Assembly: GCF_014196305.1 (NCBI RefSeq)
Contig: NZ_JACIDJ010000010.1
Location: forward strand, 28,116 to 92,115
Source of the DNA: Roseococcus suduntuyensis
GTDB lineage: Bacteria; Pseudomonadota; Alphaproteobacteria; Acetobacterales; Acetobacteraceae
Reading direction: 5' to 3'
DNA length: 64,000 bases
The position numbers and the translations under genes are program-made. Under the pieces are notes generated by a model that did no database searches, was not told where the DNA came from, and was given only the letters and a program-made list of their open reading frames with translations. This document shows positions 52,462 through 60,733 of the stretch, piece after piece (positions within the stretch are counted from its first letter, which is position 1; the number at the start of each line of letters is the position of its first letter).

Positions 52462-53530
52462 TGGTCAAAACTTCACGAGCGATACGGAGACGATCCTTAA
52501 GAACTAACGTGTCAGTCGTGGCGCCTGTAGTTACCTTTAAGAATGCGTTGTCTGCGAGTAGGATAGGATAACGGGCCTTCAGAGCGGCACTGTCAATCTG
52601 CGGACTTTCTAGAAGCGAAATCATCACGGCCTCAAGGACCGCTGCATTGATAACCCCACGTGGGCGGAATGGACGATTGAGGCTGCCTGCGACTAGCGCG
52701 GTGACAGCCTGGAACCGTGTGGTGAATCGCTTGGCCTGCTCCGAAGAGAAATCCCGCTCACGATCCATGAACCGGTTAAGATACCGGAGCATAGGCTTTT
52801 CGTATTCGGACCATACTTCAAAAAGTGCGAAGAGCCTGAGAAGTAATTCTATGTCCTTTTGATTTTTGTCAGGCAGCGTCTGCCCCAGAATGCTGCGCCA
52901 ATTCGGGTTCTCGTTCAAGGCAGTGAGTTTGGAGACGATGGACCCCCTATAGACGGCGTTTCTAATCTCCTGAGGCTTCAGTTGAGTTCCGCCGGTGTTT
53001 AGGCGCTCAAATATATGGAACACACTATCGTTACGTAGGCTTGGCTTAAGTTGCTTGATATTTATGGCCCGAAGCGTCGAGTTGCGAAACCGCCGTTGAT
53101 CTTTGGCAGGTAAATCCGCAAACGTCTTTCCGTTGAACTCTGACCGCTCCGCCAGGCCCTTTAATTTGAAAACCTGACGTTTGCCCTTGGCATCTACGTC
53201 ACCAAAATATCCCTCCATGAAATACTTCACTGACATAAGTCGTTGCTGGCCATCTATTACCTCCAGCTGGTCGTCTGAGTTCACATAAAGGAAAATCTGT
53301 GGAACCGGCAGGCCCATCAAAAATGATTCGATAAGTTTAGACGCCTGCTCGATCTTCCATACAAATTTTCGTTGGTAGAACGGGATGATTATGTCTTGCC
53401 GTTCGATCTGTTGAGCCAGCAATTCAAGGCTTGGATCGGATGGCGAAACGGAAATGTCAAATTCAACGTATGGAACCTCATCCACCTCGTCTTCTGTGGT
53501 GAGTTCTTCAGGGTCGTCGGGATTGGTCAT
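52448..53530 (-). CDS. DUF262 (GmrSD N-domain-like) protein
   Basis: A 360-residue protein with the DUF262 hallmarks: I-P-F-Y-Q-R-K-F-V-W-K at 49-59, V-I-D-G-Q-Q-R-L at 91-98, and F-E-R-L-N-T-G-G-T-Q-L followed by E-I-R-N-A-V-Y. DUF262 is a ParB/sulfiredoxin-like NTP-using domain, as in the GmrS half of the modified-DNA nuclease GmrSD. The DUF1524 HNH nuclease half is absent; instead a HEPN gene follows with a 14-bp overlap. The N-terminal 25 residues are acidic. Likely a two-gene defence or toxin-antitoxin unit. Confidence 0.82.
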   Translation of the reverse strand: MTNPDDPEELTTEDEVDEVPYVEFDISVSPSDPSLELLAQQIERQDIIIPFYQRKFVWKIEQASKLIESFLMGLPVPQIFLYVNSDDQLEVIDGQQRLMSVKYFMEGYFGDVDAKGKRQVFKLKGLAERSEFNGKTFADLPAKDQRRFRNSTLRAINIKQLKPSLRNDSVFHIFERLNTGGTQLKPQEIRNAVYRGSIVSKLTALNENPNWRSILGQTLPDKNQKDIELLLRLFALFEVWSEYEKPMLRYLNRFMDRERDFSSEQAKRFTTRFQAVTALVAGSLNRPFRPRGVINAAVLEAVMISLLESPQIDSAALKARYPILLADNAFLKVTTGATTDTLVLKDRLRIAREVLTNGAV

Positions 53531-53639
53531 TGGATTCTCGCCGCCAGGTATCGTGGGCCAAACGCTTGCACTGCCTTGACCGTAGCATTGCCCTGAAGGC
53601 GCACAAGCACGTCAGTGCTCTCTCACCAACTCTATGTTT

Positions 53640-54356
53640 TCAGGGTTGCGCCAATTTCTCTAGCACCCGCGACACCTGAACCGCCGACCACGTGCCGCCC
53701 CGCGGAGCCGGGATGTTGCGGGCGTTAAGGCCGGAGGCCAGATCGCGCAGGGACGCTGTGCCAGAGGCCCTAATTTCGGCGATGATCCCAGAGAGGTCCG
53801 CGCCCCTCTGACGGGCCTTAGCGGCCCGCGAAGCCGCGCTGGCGGCCCTGCCCTTGTTTGCCACACGAGAGAGGTCTCCAGCGCCCTCTCGGCGCCCCCC
53901 GAGGGCCACGCCGCGGGCCTTCGCAGCCGCCAGCGCCGCCTTGGTGCGTGCCGAAATCATTGCGGCCTCTAATTCGGCCACGGCCGCCATCTGCGTGACC
54001 ATGAACTTTCCGACCGCGCCCGGTGGGATGGAGGGGAGGTCGCAGAAGACCACGCCCTCATCCCCTGTGCCCTCCACCACGGACAGCAGGAAGCGAGTGT
54101 TGCGCGCGAGCCGGTCCAGCTTGGCGACGACCAACGTAGCGCCCTGGAGCCGGCAGGCGGCGAGGGCCTTAGCTAGCTCGGGCCGATCCGCACGCTTGCC
54201 GGACTCTACCTCCGTGAACTCCTGGACCGGGGGCCAGCCTTTGCCGGCAAGGTACGCCCCAACGGCCTCCCGCTGCGCGTCCAGGCCGAGACCGCTCCGA
54301 CCCTGCCGCTCCGTGGAGACCCGGTAGTAGGCCACCCATTTCCGCCCAGTCGCCAT
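53640..54356 (-). CDS. Serine recombinase, resolvase/invertase type
   Basis: A 238-residue serine recombinase. The nucleophile is in Y-Y-R-V-S-T-E-R-Q near residue 13. Catalytic arginines lie in V-A-K-L-D-R-L-A-R-N-T-R near residue 80, and a C-terminal helix-turn-helix (S-L-R-D-L-A-S-G-L-N-A-R-N-I-P-A-P) binds DNA. The length fits small resolvases/invertases and is too short for large serine integrases. ATGs at 54371, 54362 and 54356 are possible; 54356 has GGAG at 9 bases. Directly upstream is a 9-bp inverted repeat that may be its site. Confidence 0.87.
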   Translation of the reverse strand: MATGRKWVAYYRVSTERQGRSGLGLDAQREAVGAYLAGKGWPPVQEFTEVESGKRADRPELAKALAACRLQGATLVVAKLDRLARNTRFLLSVVEGTGDEGVVFCDLPSIPPGAVGKFMVTQMAAVAELEAAMISARTKAALAAAKARGVALGGRREGAGDLSRVANKGRAASAASRAAKARQRGADLSGIIAEIRASGTASLRDLASGLNARNIPAPRGGTWSAVQVSRVLEKLAQP

Positions 54357-54370
54357 CTGCATCCGCTCCA

Positions 54371-54407
54371 TTACATTTATAGCAACGCTCGTTGACAGTA
54401 AATGTAA
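54371..54407. promoter_or_regulatory. 9-bp inverted repeat upstream of serine recombinase
   Basis: TTACATTTA (54371-54379) and TAAATGTAA (54399-54407) are exact reverse complements separated by 19 bp, in an AT-rich patch. The left arm is 15 bp from the recombinase start. It could be an autoregulatory operator or a recombination crossover site. The centre holds TTGACA (54392-54397). Confidence 0.6.
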
Positions 54408-54642
54408 CGGCGCGAAAGGGCGACTGAAAGCCCCTGTGCGGTGCAGACACACCCACGCTCCCGTGAGCCTGACGGCTTCTTACAACCGGTTTCAAACCCG
54501 CCACCCCCCGGGGAGGCAGAAAAAACAAAACTTCTCGTGCAACGCTGTCCAGCGCGAACCCAAAAATGTGCAAGGGTAATTCAGGGGCGGTTTTTGAGCC
54601 CGCGTCGTCAATTGTGGCGGTGTGATTCGGAGTGAGGACGTA

Positions 54643-57600
54643 ATGATCGGCGGTGGTCTGTTCAGCCGATACTACTTGGACGAAGGCGTTCGGCAGGGTG
54701 CAGCTTGGGGCTCCGTCACCGACGCGGAGGTAGAAGCCTTCGCCAGCGTCGCCCGCGCAGCGCTCGCGAAGGTTCCGGCCTCCGGTAACCTCCGGGAGGC
54801 CGAGACCGAAACCCTCGTGCTCTTTCCCATCCTCGCCGCGCTCGGATGGTCACACCTGCCGCAGCAGAAGGGGAACAAGCGGCGGGAGGATGTGCCCGAC
54901 GCGCTCCTCTTCCTCGACCCTGCCACACAAGCGCACGCGCTCGCGATGCCGGCCGGTTACGACCGCTGGAAGCAGGCTGCGGTGGTGGTGGAGAACAAGG
55001 CGTGGAACCTTCCTTTGGACCGCGCGAGCGGAAAGACGGTGCGGACCCCGGCCTCTCAGGCGCTCCGCTATCTACGGCTTGGGGACGAACACACGGGCGG
55101 CGCGCTTAGGTGGGCGCTACTGACCAATGGGCGGCAGTGGCGCCTCTACTACGCAGGCGCAGCTTCCATGTCAGACCGTTTCCTGGAGGTGGACCTGCCG
55201 GCGTTGGTGGACGATGCCGACACACCGGACGGCAACGGACGGCTCCGAACCTTGATGCTGTTCTTCCGCCGGGACGCCTTCGCGCCCGACACTGCGGGCC
55301 GCTCTTTTTTGCTCGCCGCGATGGAGGAGGGGCGCGAGTGGCAGGAGCGCGTCACCGCGGACCTCTCGCGTGCGGTCTTCTCCACCGTCTATCCGGAACT
55401 GCTCGCCGCGCTCGGCGCCGCCGATCCCGTCCGGAAGCCGTCCGATCCCGCATGGCCTGACACGGTGCGGCAGAACGCGGTGATCCTGCTCTACCGGCTC
55501 CTGTTCCTGCTTTACGCCGAAGATCGGGACCTCTTGCCGGTGGATCACAAAGGCTACCAGCCCCGGTCGCTCGCCCGACTGCGGCAGGAGGTGGCGGAGG
55601 CGCTGGACGCAGCGCGCCCGCTTTCAGACACCGATGCGTTCTGGTGGGGCGACCTCAAAGCGCTGTTCAATGCGGTGGACAAGGGCAGCGATGCGATGGG
55701 GCTTCCTGCCTACAACGGCGGCCTCTTCGACCCGCATGAAGCCCCAATGCTCAACGCGGTGGCGCTGCCCGACAAGCCGGTGGCCGCGATCCTGGATGGT
55801 CTTTCGCGGCTGAAGGCGGGCGAGGAGAAGCGGCGCGTCAATTACCGGGACCTGTCGGTGCAGCAGTTGGGCGCCATTTACGAACGCCTCCTGGACTTCG
55901 ACGTGGAGGTGGACGCGGCCGGGGCGGTGGTGCTTACGAAGGATAGCATCGCACGGAAGGAAAGCGGCTCTTTCTACACGCCGCCCTCGCTTGTGCGGCT
56001 AATCCTGGACTCCACCATCGGCCCGCACGTCGCGCAAAGCCGGGACCGCTTCAAGGCTAAGGCTGAGACGCTGAACGGGGATCGGCGCCCGGTTGCGGAA
56101 CGCATCGAGGACCTTCGCCGCTTCGACCCCGCTGACGCGCTGCTCAACCTGAAACTGGCCGATCCCGCGATGGGGTCAGGCCATTTCCTAGTTTCCGTCG
56201 TGGACCGGCTCGCGGATGCCGTGCTGCTTGCGATGGAAGAGGCTGCGGTGGTCGCGCAGTTGGACGGCGAGGTGGAGGGCTACACCTCGCCCCTTTCCGA
56301 CCGCATTGAAGCCGAGCGCGCGCGGATCGAGGGCGCCGCGAAGACGCACGGGTGGCCTTATCGCGCCGAACACCTGGACGACCGGCACCTTGTTCGCCGC
56401 CTCGTGCTCAAGCGGGCGGTCTATGGCGTGGACCAGAACCGCCTTGCTGTGGAACTCGCGAAGCTGTCCCTGTGGCTACACAGTTTCACGGTCGGGGCGC
56501 CGCTCTCCTTTCTGGATCACCACCTCCGACATGGAAACTCGCTCTTCGGTGCCTGGGTCGCGGACACCGGGGACCAACTCGCGAAACGCGGCTCGATGCT
56601 GCTGCATCAGGCGGTGGACAACGCCCGCGGCGCTGCGGCCGGAATGGCGCGCATCGAAGACCTGGCAGACGCAGACCTCTCGCAGGTCCGGGAGAGCAAG
56701 CAAGTCTTTGAGACGGTAGAGGAGGCCACGGTCCCGCTGCGGGCCTTCCTGGACCTCTGGCATGCGCTCCTGTGGCTACCACTGGTCGGGGAGGGTATCC
56801 CCGCCGGGCCAAAGCGGAAGGCGCTGGTGAAGGAGGCGGAGGCGGCCCGGCAGCGCACCATCAATATGTGGCTGGACGGTCTGTGCGGCGATCCTGTCGC
56901 CCTCGCCGCTGGGACAGAGAGGCCAAAGGGCATCCCCCGCTTCGCGCGTGAGGTGGCCGCACTCCTGGAAGACTTGCGAGCCATCGCCCGCCGGGAAAAC
57001 CTGTTGCATTGGCAGCCCGCCTTCCCGGGCGTGTGGGGCGCCTGGAAGGGCATGGACGCACAGGGCGGCTTCGACGCGGTGGTGGGAAACCCGCCGTGGG
57101 TTCGGCAGGAAACCATCGCGGCGAAGAAGCCGGTGCTCAAGGCCCGCTACCAGACCTATGAGGGCAAGGCCGACCTCTCCACCTTCTTCCTGGAGCAAGC
57201 CCAGCGGCTCGTGCGGCCCGGCGGTCGCGTCGCCTTCGTCCTCCCCAACAAGTTCTTTAAGGCCGACTACGGGGAGCCGCTGCGCGCCTTCCTGGCGAAG
57301 AACACCTGGATCGAAAGCATCGTTGATTTTGGCCACAACCGGGACCTCTTCCCCGACGCGGACGTGTTCCCTTGCGTGCTGGTGACGCGCCGCCCCGATG
57401 CGGCGATGGAACCGGCGAGCGATGTTGCTGTGGCGGTGATCCAGGGCAACCGGGTGCCACAGGATCGGCTCGCGGCCGTGGTGAAGGGGCTACAGTTCCC
57501 AGTGCCTCGCCGCTCGCTGACGGCCGCCGGTTGGATGCTAGAGCCGCCCCCGGTGCGCGCGCTCATGGAGCGCCTGAACAGCGCGTTTCCGCCGCTGATT

Positions 57601-58656
57601 GAGCGCACAGGTGCCGCGCCTCAATACGGGATCAAGACCGGCTTGAATGAAGCATTCGTAGTGGACGATGCCACTCGCAACCGACTCGTGAACGACGATC
57701 CGGGCTCCGCGGAAGTGTTTCGCAAGTTCGTGCGCGGAGGTGATCTGAGCCGCTGGCTACCCCACTGGGAGGGCAGGTGGATGATCGGGCTGAAGTCGAG
57801 CGCCGATCATGCATGGCCTTGGGCCAAAGCGAAGGACACGCGCGAAGCCGAGCGCATCTTTCAACGGACCTATCCCGCGCTCCATCGGCACATGGACGGG
57901 TTCAGAAAGCGTTTGCAGACACGCGAAGACCAAGGTCGGTTCTGGTGGGAACTCCGGCCGTGCGCCTACTATGCATCATTCGATGCACCTAAGATCATGT
58001 GGCAGGACATCCAGTTCTACGCCGCCTACTGCCTGGACCGAGAGGGGCTCTACAGCAACGATACGACCTTCTTCGTCCCAGGTTCGGACCCTTGGCTTCT
58101 CGCCTGCCTGAACAGCAATCTCATGTGGTGGCGCAACTGGCGGACACTCGTGCACGGCAAGGACGACGCTCTTCGTCCGAAGGGTTACCATATGGAGCGC
58201 GCGCCCATCCCACTCCCCACGCCGAAGCAGACTGAACGCGCCATGGACCTGACGGACCGGCTCGCGGAGGTTCACTATGCGCGCCACGCCGCAGCGGTGG
58301 AGGTGGCCGATTGGCTGCGGGTGGAATGGGGCCTCTCTGCACCTCCGGCCGCGCTCGCCTCGCCCTTCGCGCTCTCCGCCGACGCCTTTGCGGACGCGCT
58401 GCGGAAGGTGCTGCCTAAAAGGCGCAAGTTGACGGTCGCGGAAGTGGCTGCGGTGAAGGCCGCGCACGCTGAGACCGTCGCCCCCATCGCTGTCCGCCTG
58501 AGCGAAGCAGTGCGGCTTGAGCGAGACCTGTCGGCGGTGGTCAACGCGGCCTATGGCCTCACTCTGGAGGAAGAGGCGCTGGTCTGGCGCACCGCTCCCC
58601 CTCGGATGCCGATCACGCTGCCAGCATCGGATGCAGCGGCCTCGGCAGCGGAGTGA
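54643..58656 (+). CDS. Type IIG restriction-modification enzyme (Eco57I-like)
   Basis: A 1337-residue single-chain enzyme. An N-terminal PD-(D/E)xK-type nuclease is suggested by Asp86 (V-P-D-A-L-L-F) and E117-N-K119 (V-V-V-E-N-K). The N6-adenine methylase has motif I D-P-A-M-G-S-G-H-F from residue 507 and motif IV N-P-P-W at 816-819. The final 400 residues should be the target-recognition region. It would both cut and methylate one site, so no partner is needed. The ATG at 54643 follows GGAGTGAGG; a GTG at 54622 is less likely. Its last 44 bp overlap the converging reverse transcriptase gene. A PglX-like orphan methylase is the alternative. Confidence 0.85.
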   Translation: MIGGGLFSRYYLDEGVRQGAAWGSVTDAEVEAFASVARAALAKVPASGNLREAETETLVLFPILAALGWSHLPQQKGNKRREDVPDALLFLDPATQAHALAMPAGYDRWKQAAVVVENKAWNLPLDRASGKTVRTPASQALRYLRLGDEHTGGALRWALLTNGRQWRLYYAGAASMSDRFLEVDLPALVDDADTPDGNGRLRTLMLFFRRDAFAPDTAGRSFLLAAMEEGREWQERVTADLSRAVFSTVYPELLAALGAADPVRKPSDPAWPDTVRQNAVILLYRLLFLLYAEDRDLLPVDHKGYQPRSLARLRQEVAEALDAARPLSDTDAFWWGDLKALFNAVDKGSDAMGLPAYNGGLFDPHEAPMLNAVALPDKPVAAILDGLSRLKAGEEKRRVNYRDLSVQQLGAIYERLLDFDVEVDAAGAVVLTKDSIARKESGSFYTPPSLVRLILDSTIGPHVAQSRDRFKAKAETLNGDRRPVAERIEDLRRFDPADALLNLKLADPAMGSGHFLVSVVDRLADAVLLAMEEAAVVAQLDGEVEGYTSPLSDRIEAERARIEGAAKTHGWPYRAEHLDDRHLVRRLVLKRAVYGVDQNRLAVELAKLSLWLHSFTVGAPLSFLDHHLRHGNSLFGAWVADTGDQLAKRGSMLLHQAVDNARGAAAGMARIEDLADADLSQVRESKQVFETVEEATVPLRAFLDLWHALLWLPLVGEGIPAGPKRKALVKEAEAARQRTINMWLDGLCGDPVALAAGTERPKGIPRFAREVAALLEDLRAIARRENLLHWQPAFPGVWGAWKGMDAQGGFDAVVGNPPWVRQETIAAKKPVLKARYQTYEGKADLSTFFLEQAQRLVRPGGRVAFVLPNKFFKADYGEPLRAFLAKNTWIESIVDFGHNRDLFPDADVFPCVLVTRRPDAAMEPASDVAVAVIQGNRVPQDRLAAVVKGLQFPVPRRSLTAAGWMLEPPPVRALMERLNSAFPPLIERTGAAPQYGIKTGLNEAFVVDDATRNRLVNDDPGSAEVFRKFVRGGDLSRWLPHWEGRWMIGLKSSADHAWPWAKAKDTREAERIFQRTYPALHRHMDGFRKRLQTREDQGRFWWELRPCAYYASFDAPKIMWQDIQFYAAYCLDREGLYSNDTTFFVPGSDPWLLACLNSNLMWWRNWRTLVHGKDDALRPKGYHMERAPIPLPTPKQTERAMDLTDRLAEVHYARHAAAVEVADWLRVEWGLSAPPAALASPFALSADAFADALRKVLPKRRKLTVAEVAAVKAAHAETVAPIAVRLSEAVRLERDLSAVVNAAYGLTLEEEALVWRTAPPRMPITLPASDAAASAAE

Positions 58657-60244
58657 TCGAAGCATTGTTGGTTCGGCCCGAACGCGCTTCGGCGCGGGCC
58701 ATCTCCTCGCGTCGCGCGGCGAGCATGGCGTCCACCAAGGACCGGCCCTGTCCGCGAGGTTTGCACCTGGGTTCAAGCAGCCACCCAATGATGCGTATGC
58801 CTTCGTTCAACGAGTCATCCGCGCGCGGTATTCGCCATCGCTTCGCAAGCTCTCGGGCAGCGGCGCCGATAAGAGCCCGCCCACCCCTCTGGATTGTCTC
58901 CGCCCGGCGGATCACATCCTGTTGCCGCGCTGTCCATGGCACGGCCCCCCGCCAGCATGGGTATCGGGACACGGTGGCGGCAATTTCCGCCCGCACTGGG
59001 CCTTCTTCGCCTTCCAGCAGGGCAACCATGATGGCGCGGCGTCGAATACGCTCTTCGGCTTTCGCCAGACTTGCCGGCTTCGGCGCGATATTCACCTGTC
59101 CATCCCGCATGGAGATGACGAGGCCGCAGAACTCCACATCGCGGCTCACACGTCGCGGCTTGGCATCGTCCGGAGTCAGTCGGAACGAGCCGGGGAACCC
59201 CTGCCCAGAAAGGGCAGCACGCAGGGCTTCAATCGCTTGCACCCCCGTCTTCCTATCCCGCGTCAGGATCAGGATGTCATCGCAGTAGATGAACATCTCC
59301 GCTCCATCCGGCAGCGCGTCGAAGATCGGCGCGAGCAAGATGTCCGCGATGATGCCGGAGGCGGCGGAACCCTGGGGGAGTCCGGTTCGGCACGCCGAAG
59401 TGTGCATGTCCATGATGTCGTCGTAGGCAAGTCTCTCACTGAGGGGGATAAACAATCCCTGTCTCTCCGCTTCTTCAGGTCCTCCTTTTCTGCTGACGTG
59501 GATGTTGCCCGTCCGGTGCAGGACGGAGTTTTCAACGACCCCGGCTGGGAGCGCGATGCGGCGCCGCACCCCGTTCCCGCAGAAGGAGTCGAAGAAATCC
59601 TTGATGTCCAGGCGAACCGCCCAGAGGTGGCCGCGGGTAAGCGCGTCCGCGATGGCCCGTTGCATCTGACCAAGGCCGCGCCCTCGGCGCGTGAACTGAT
59701 GCGGATGCGTGCGGTGGAGCGCGCCCGCCAGCCACGCCACAATACCCTGCCGGGCCTTGTGCTCCATCCCGAACGCGAAGACGCGGCGCGTGCGCGTCGG
59801 CGCCGTCCAGGACTTCGCTTCAACCAGTCGCGGCACGTCCCCAGGCTTCGGCCGCTTTGCTTCCACGCGCATCGTGATCCGCGACGCGGTAGCGCGATTC
59901 GGGCGCATCTCTTCCGCAAGCCGGACAACCTCTGCCGCCGACATCCGCGGACGTGTCCCTTCGGGTGCGCGCTGAGCCGCGCCTTTGCGTGCTGCGGTCG
60001 CGACGTGGGCCAGTTTCACCGCGAAGGCCCCCGCAAGCCTACGCGCAGCGCGTCGTGCCTTCCGACTCCCTGCGTGCTTCCGGAGATAGGCTTCGGCATT
60101 GCGGAGACGCTTCTGATCCGCTGCCAGCATGTGGCCGAGAGCGGCGCCCGCGGCCATGCTGGTCCGCGCACGCTTCGCCTGCATGGCGAGGTCACGATGG
60201 CGGTTGCCGGTGGGCTGCGGAGGGCGCGAGCGCGGAGTGATCAT
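58613..60244 (-). CDS. Reverse transcriptase, unclassified, candidate defence RT
   Basis: A 543-residue RNA-directed DNA polymerase. RT motifs in order: A as V-R-L-D-I-K-D-F-F-D-S (Asp213, Asp219), B as T-G-L-P-Q-G-S-A-A-S-G-I-I-A (287-300), C as F-I-Y-C-D-D (Asp322, Asp323, Cys in place of the usual Ala), and E as E-F-C-G-L-V-I near 371-377. A basic Ala/Arg-rich region fills residues 1-100, and a helical C-terminal extension fills 390-543. No maturase, HNH or Cas1 domain is seen. S-G after the PQG motif recalls the Abi/UG (DRT) RTs more than retrons or group II introns, from memory. It is 50 bp downstream of the HTH gene. The ribosome site is weak; ATG at 60184 is an alternative. Confidence 0.85.
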   Translation of the reverse strand: MITPRSRPPQPTGNRHRDLAMQAKRARTSMAAGAALGHMLAADQKRLRNAEAYLRKHAGSRKARRAARRLAGAFAVKLAHVATAARKGAAQRAPEGTRPRMSAAEVVRLAEEMRPNRATASRITMRVEAKRPKPGDVPRLVEAKSWTAPTRTRRVFAFGMEHKARQGIVAWLAGALHRTHPHQFTRRGRGLGQMQRAIADALTRGHLWAVRLDIKDFFDSFCGNGVRRRIALPAGVVENSVLHRTGNIHVSRKGGPEEAERQGLFIPLSERLAYDDIMDMHTSACRTGLPQGSAASGIIADILLAPIFDALPDGAEMFIYCDDILILTRDRKTGVQAIEALRAALSGQGFPGSFRLTPDDAKPRRVSRDVEFCGLVISMRDGQVNIAPKPASLAKAEERIRRRAIMVALLEGEEGPVRAEIAATVSRYPCWRGAVPWTARQQDVIRRAETIQRGGRALIGAAARELAKRWRIPRADDSLNEGIRIIGWLLEPRCKPRGQGRSLVDAMLAARREEMARAEARSGRTNNASITPLPRPLHPMLAA

Positions 60245-60294
60245 GGCTCAGCCTGTCGGGTGTGGGACGGGACTGCGGATGTGTGCAACCGGGT

Positions 60295-60513
60295 TCAATC
60301 GGCCTCGCCGCCCCGCGTGCCCACGGTGGAGGTGCGCCGGCCGCGCTGGACGAAGGCGAGCACGTCCGCGCGCCGGTAGCGGACCGCGCGGCCCAACTTC
60401 ACGAAGGCGGGGCCACGGTCAGGCGTCATGCGCCAATGGTCTAGGGTCTCCGCCGCAAGGCCGAGAAGGTCCGCAGCGTCGGCAACGGTGAGCAAGTCGG
60501 TTTCGTCGCGCAT
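60295..60513 (-). CDS. Small HTH DNA-binding protein, AlpA/excisionase-like
   Basis: A 72-residue winged-helix protein of the HTH_17/AlpA type: L-L-T-V-A-D-A-A-D-L-L-G-L at the start, the W-R wing region, then K-L-G-R-A-V-R-Y-R-R-A-D-V-L-A-F-V. GGGGGA precedes the ATG at 60513. Such proteins serve as excisionases or small regulators of integrative elements. It stands between integrase and reverse transcriptase, all on the minus strand, and probably shares a transcript with the reverse transcriptase. Confidence 0.85.
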   Translation of the reverse strand: MRDETDLLTVADAADLLGLAAETLDHWRMTPDRGPAFVKLGRAVRYRRADVLAFVQRGRRTSTVGTRGGEAD

Positions 60514-60733
60514 GGTGGTTCCCCCGCTCAACAGTCCAATCAATCACCCGACATCGCGGGCCATTACCAGACACGTGAATAGGGATGCCCTGAACTTCAA
60601 TCCCAGAATCCATAAGCGTGACCAAGAATCGGTTGCACCGGATTGCAAAGAACTTACCGAGGTGAGAACCATGACTGAGGGCGCTTCCCGAACGACCAAC
60701 GACGCCGCTGCCTAACGTCTTTGCCGACTTGCT
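60514..60733. other. 220-bp gap between integrase and HTH gene
   Basis: AT-richer than its surroundings. It must hold the promoter of the HTH-reverse transcriptase operon and could hold an RT-associated non-coding RNA. I see only a small TTGCA/TGCAA inverted repeat near 60642-60657. On the plus strand, GAGGTGAGAACC followed by ATG at 60671 opens a 14-codon frame ending in TAA at 60715; I do not call it a gene. Confidence 0.5.

Noticed and set aside
52448..53530. DUF262 gene as a complete GmrSD nuclease
   Set aside because: The DUF1524 HNH half is absent from the protein and from its neighbours.
54371..54407. Invertible DNA switch next to the serine recombinase
   Set aside because: Only one inverted repeat is visible and no second matching site or split gene was found in the window.
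54643..58656. Methylase gene as core of a BREX or DISARM system
   Set aside because: No pglZ, brxA/B/C/L or drmA/B/C genes are present; the protein has its own nuclease-like N-terminus, favouring a type IIG enzyme.
58613..60244. Reverse transcriptase as part of a group II intron
   Set aside because: No maturase X or HNH domain is seen in the protein and no intron-like RNA ends or domain V were recognised around it; the gene is not inserted in another gene.
60671..60715. 14-codon plus-strand frame with a ribosome-site-like word
   Set aside because: Too short and without any recognisable feature or neighbour; chance is as likely.
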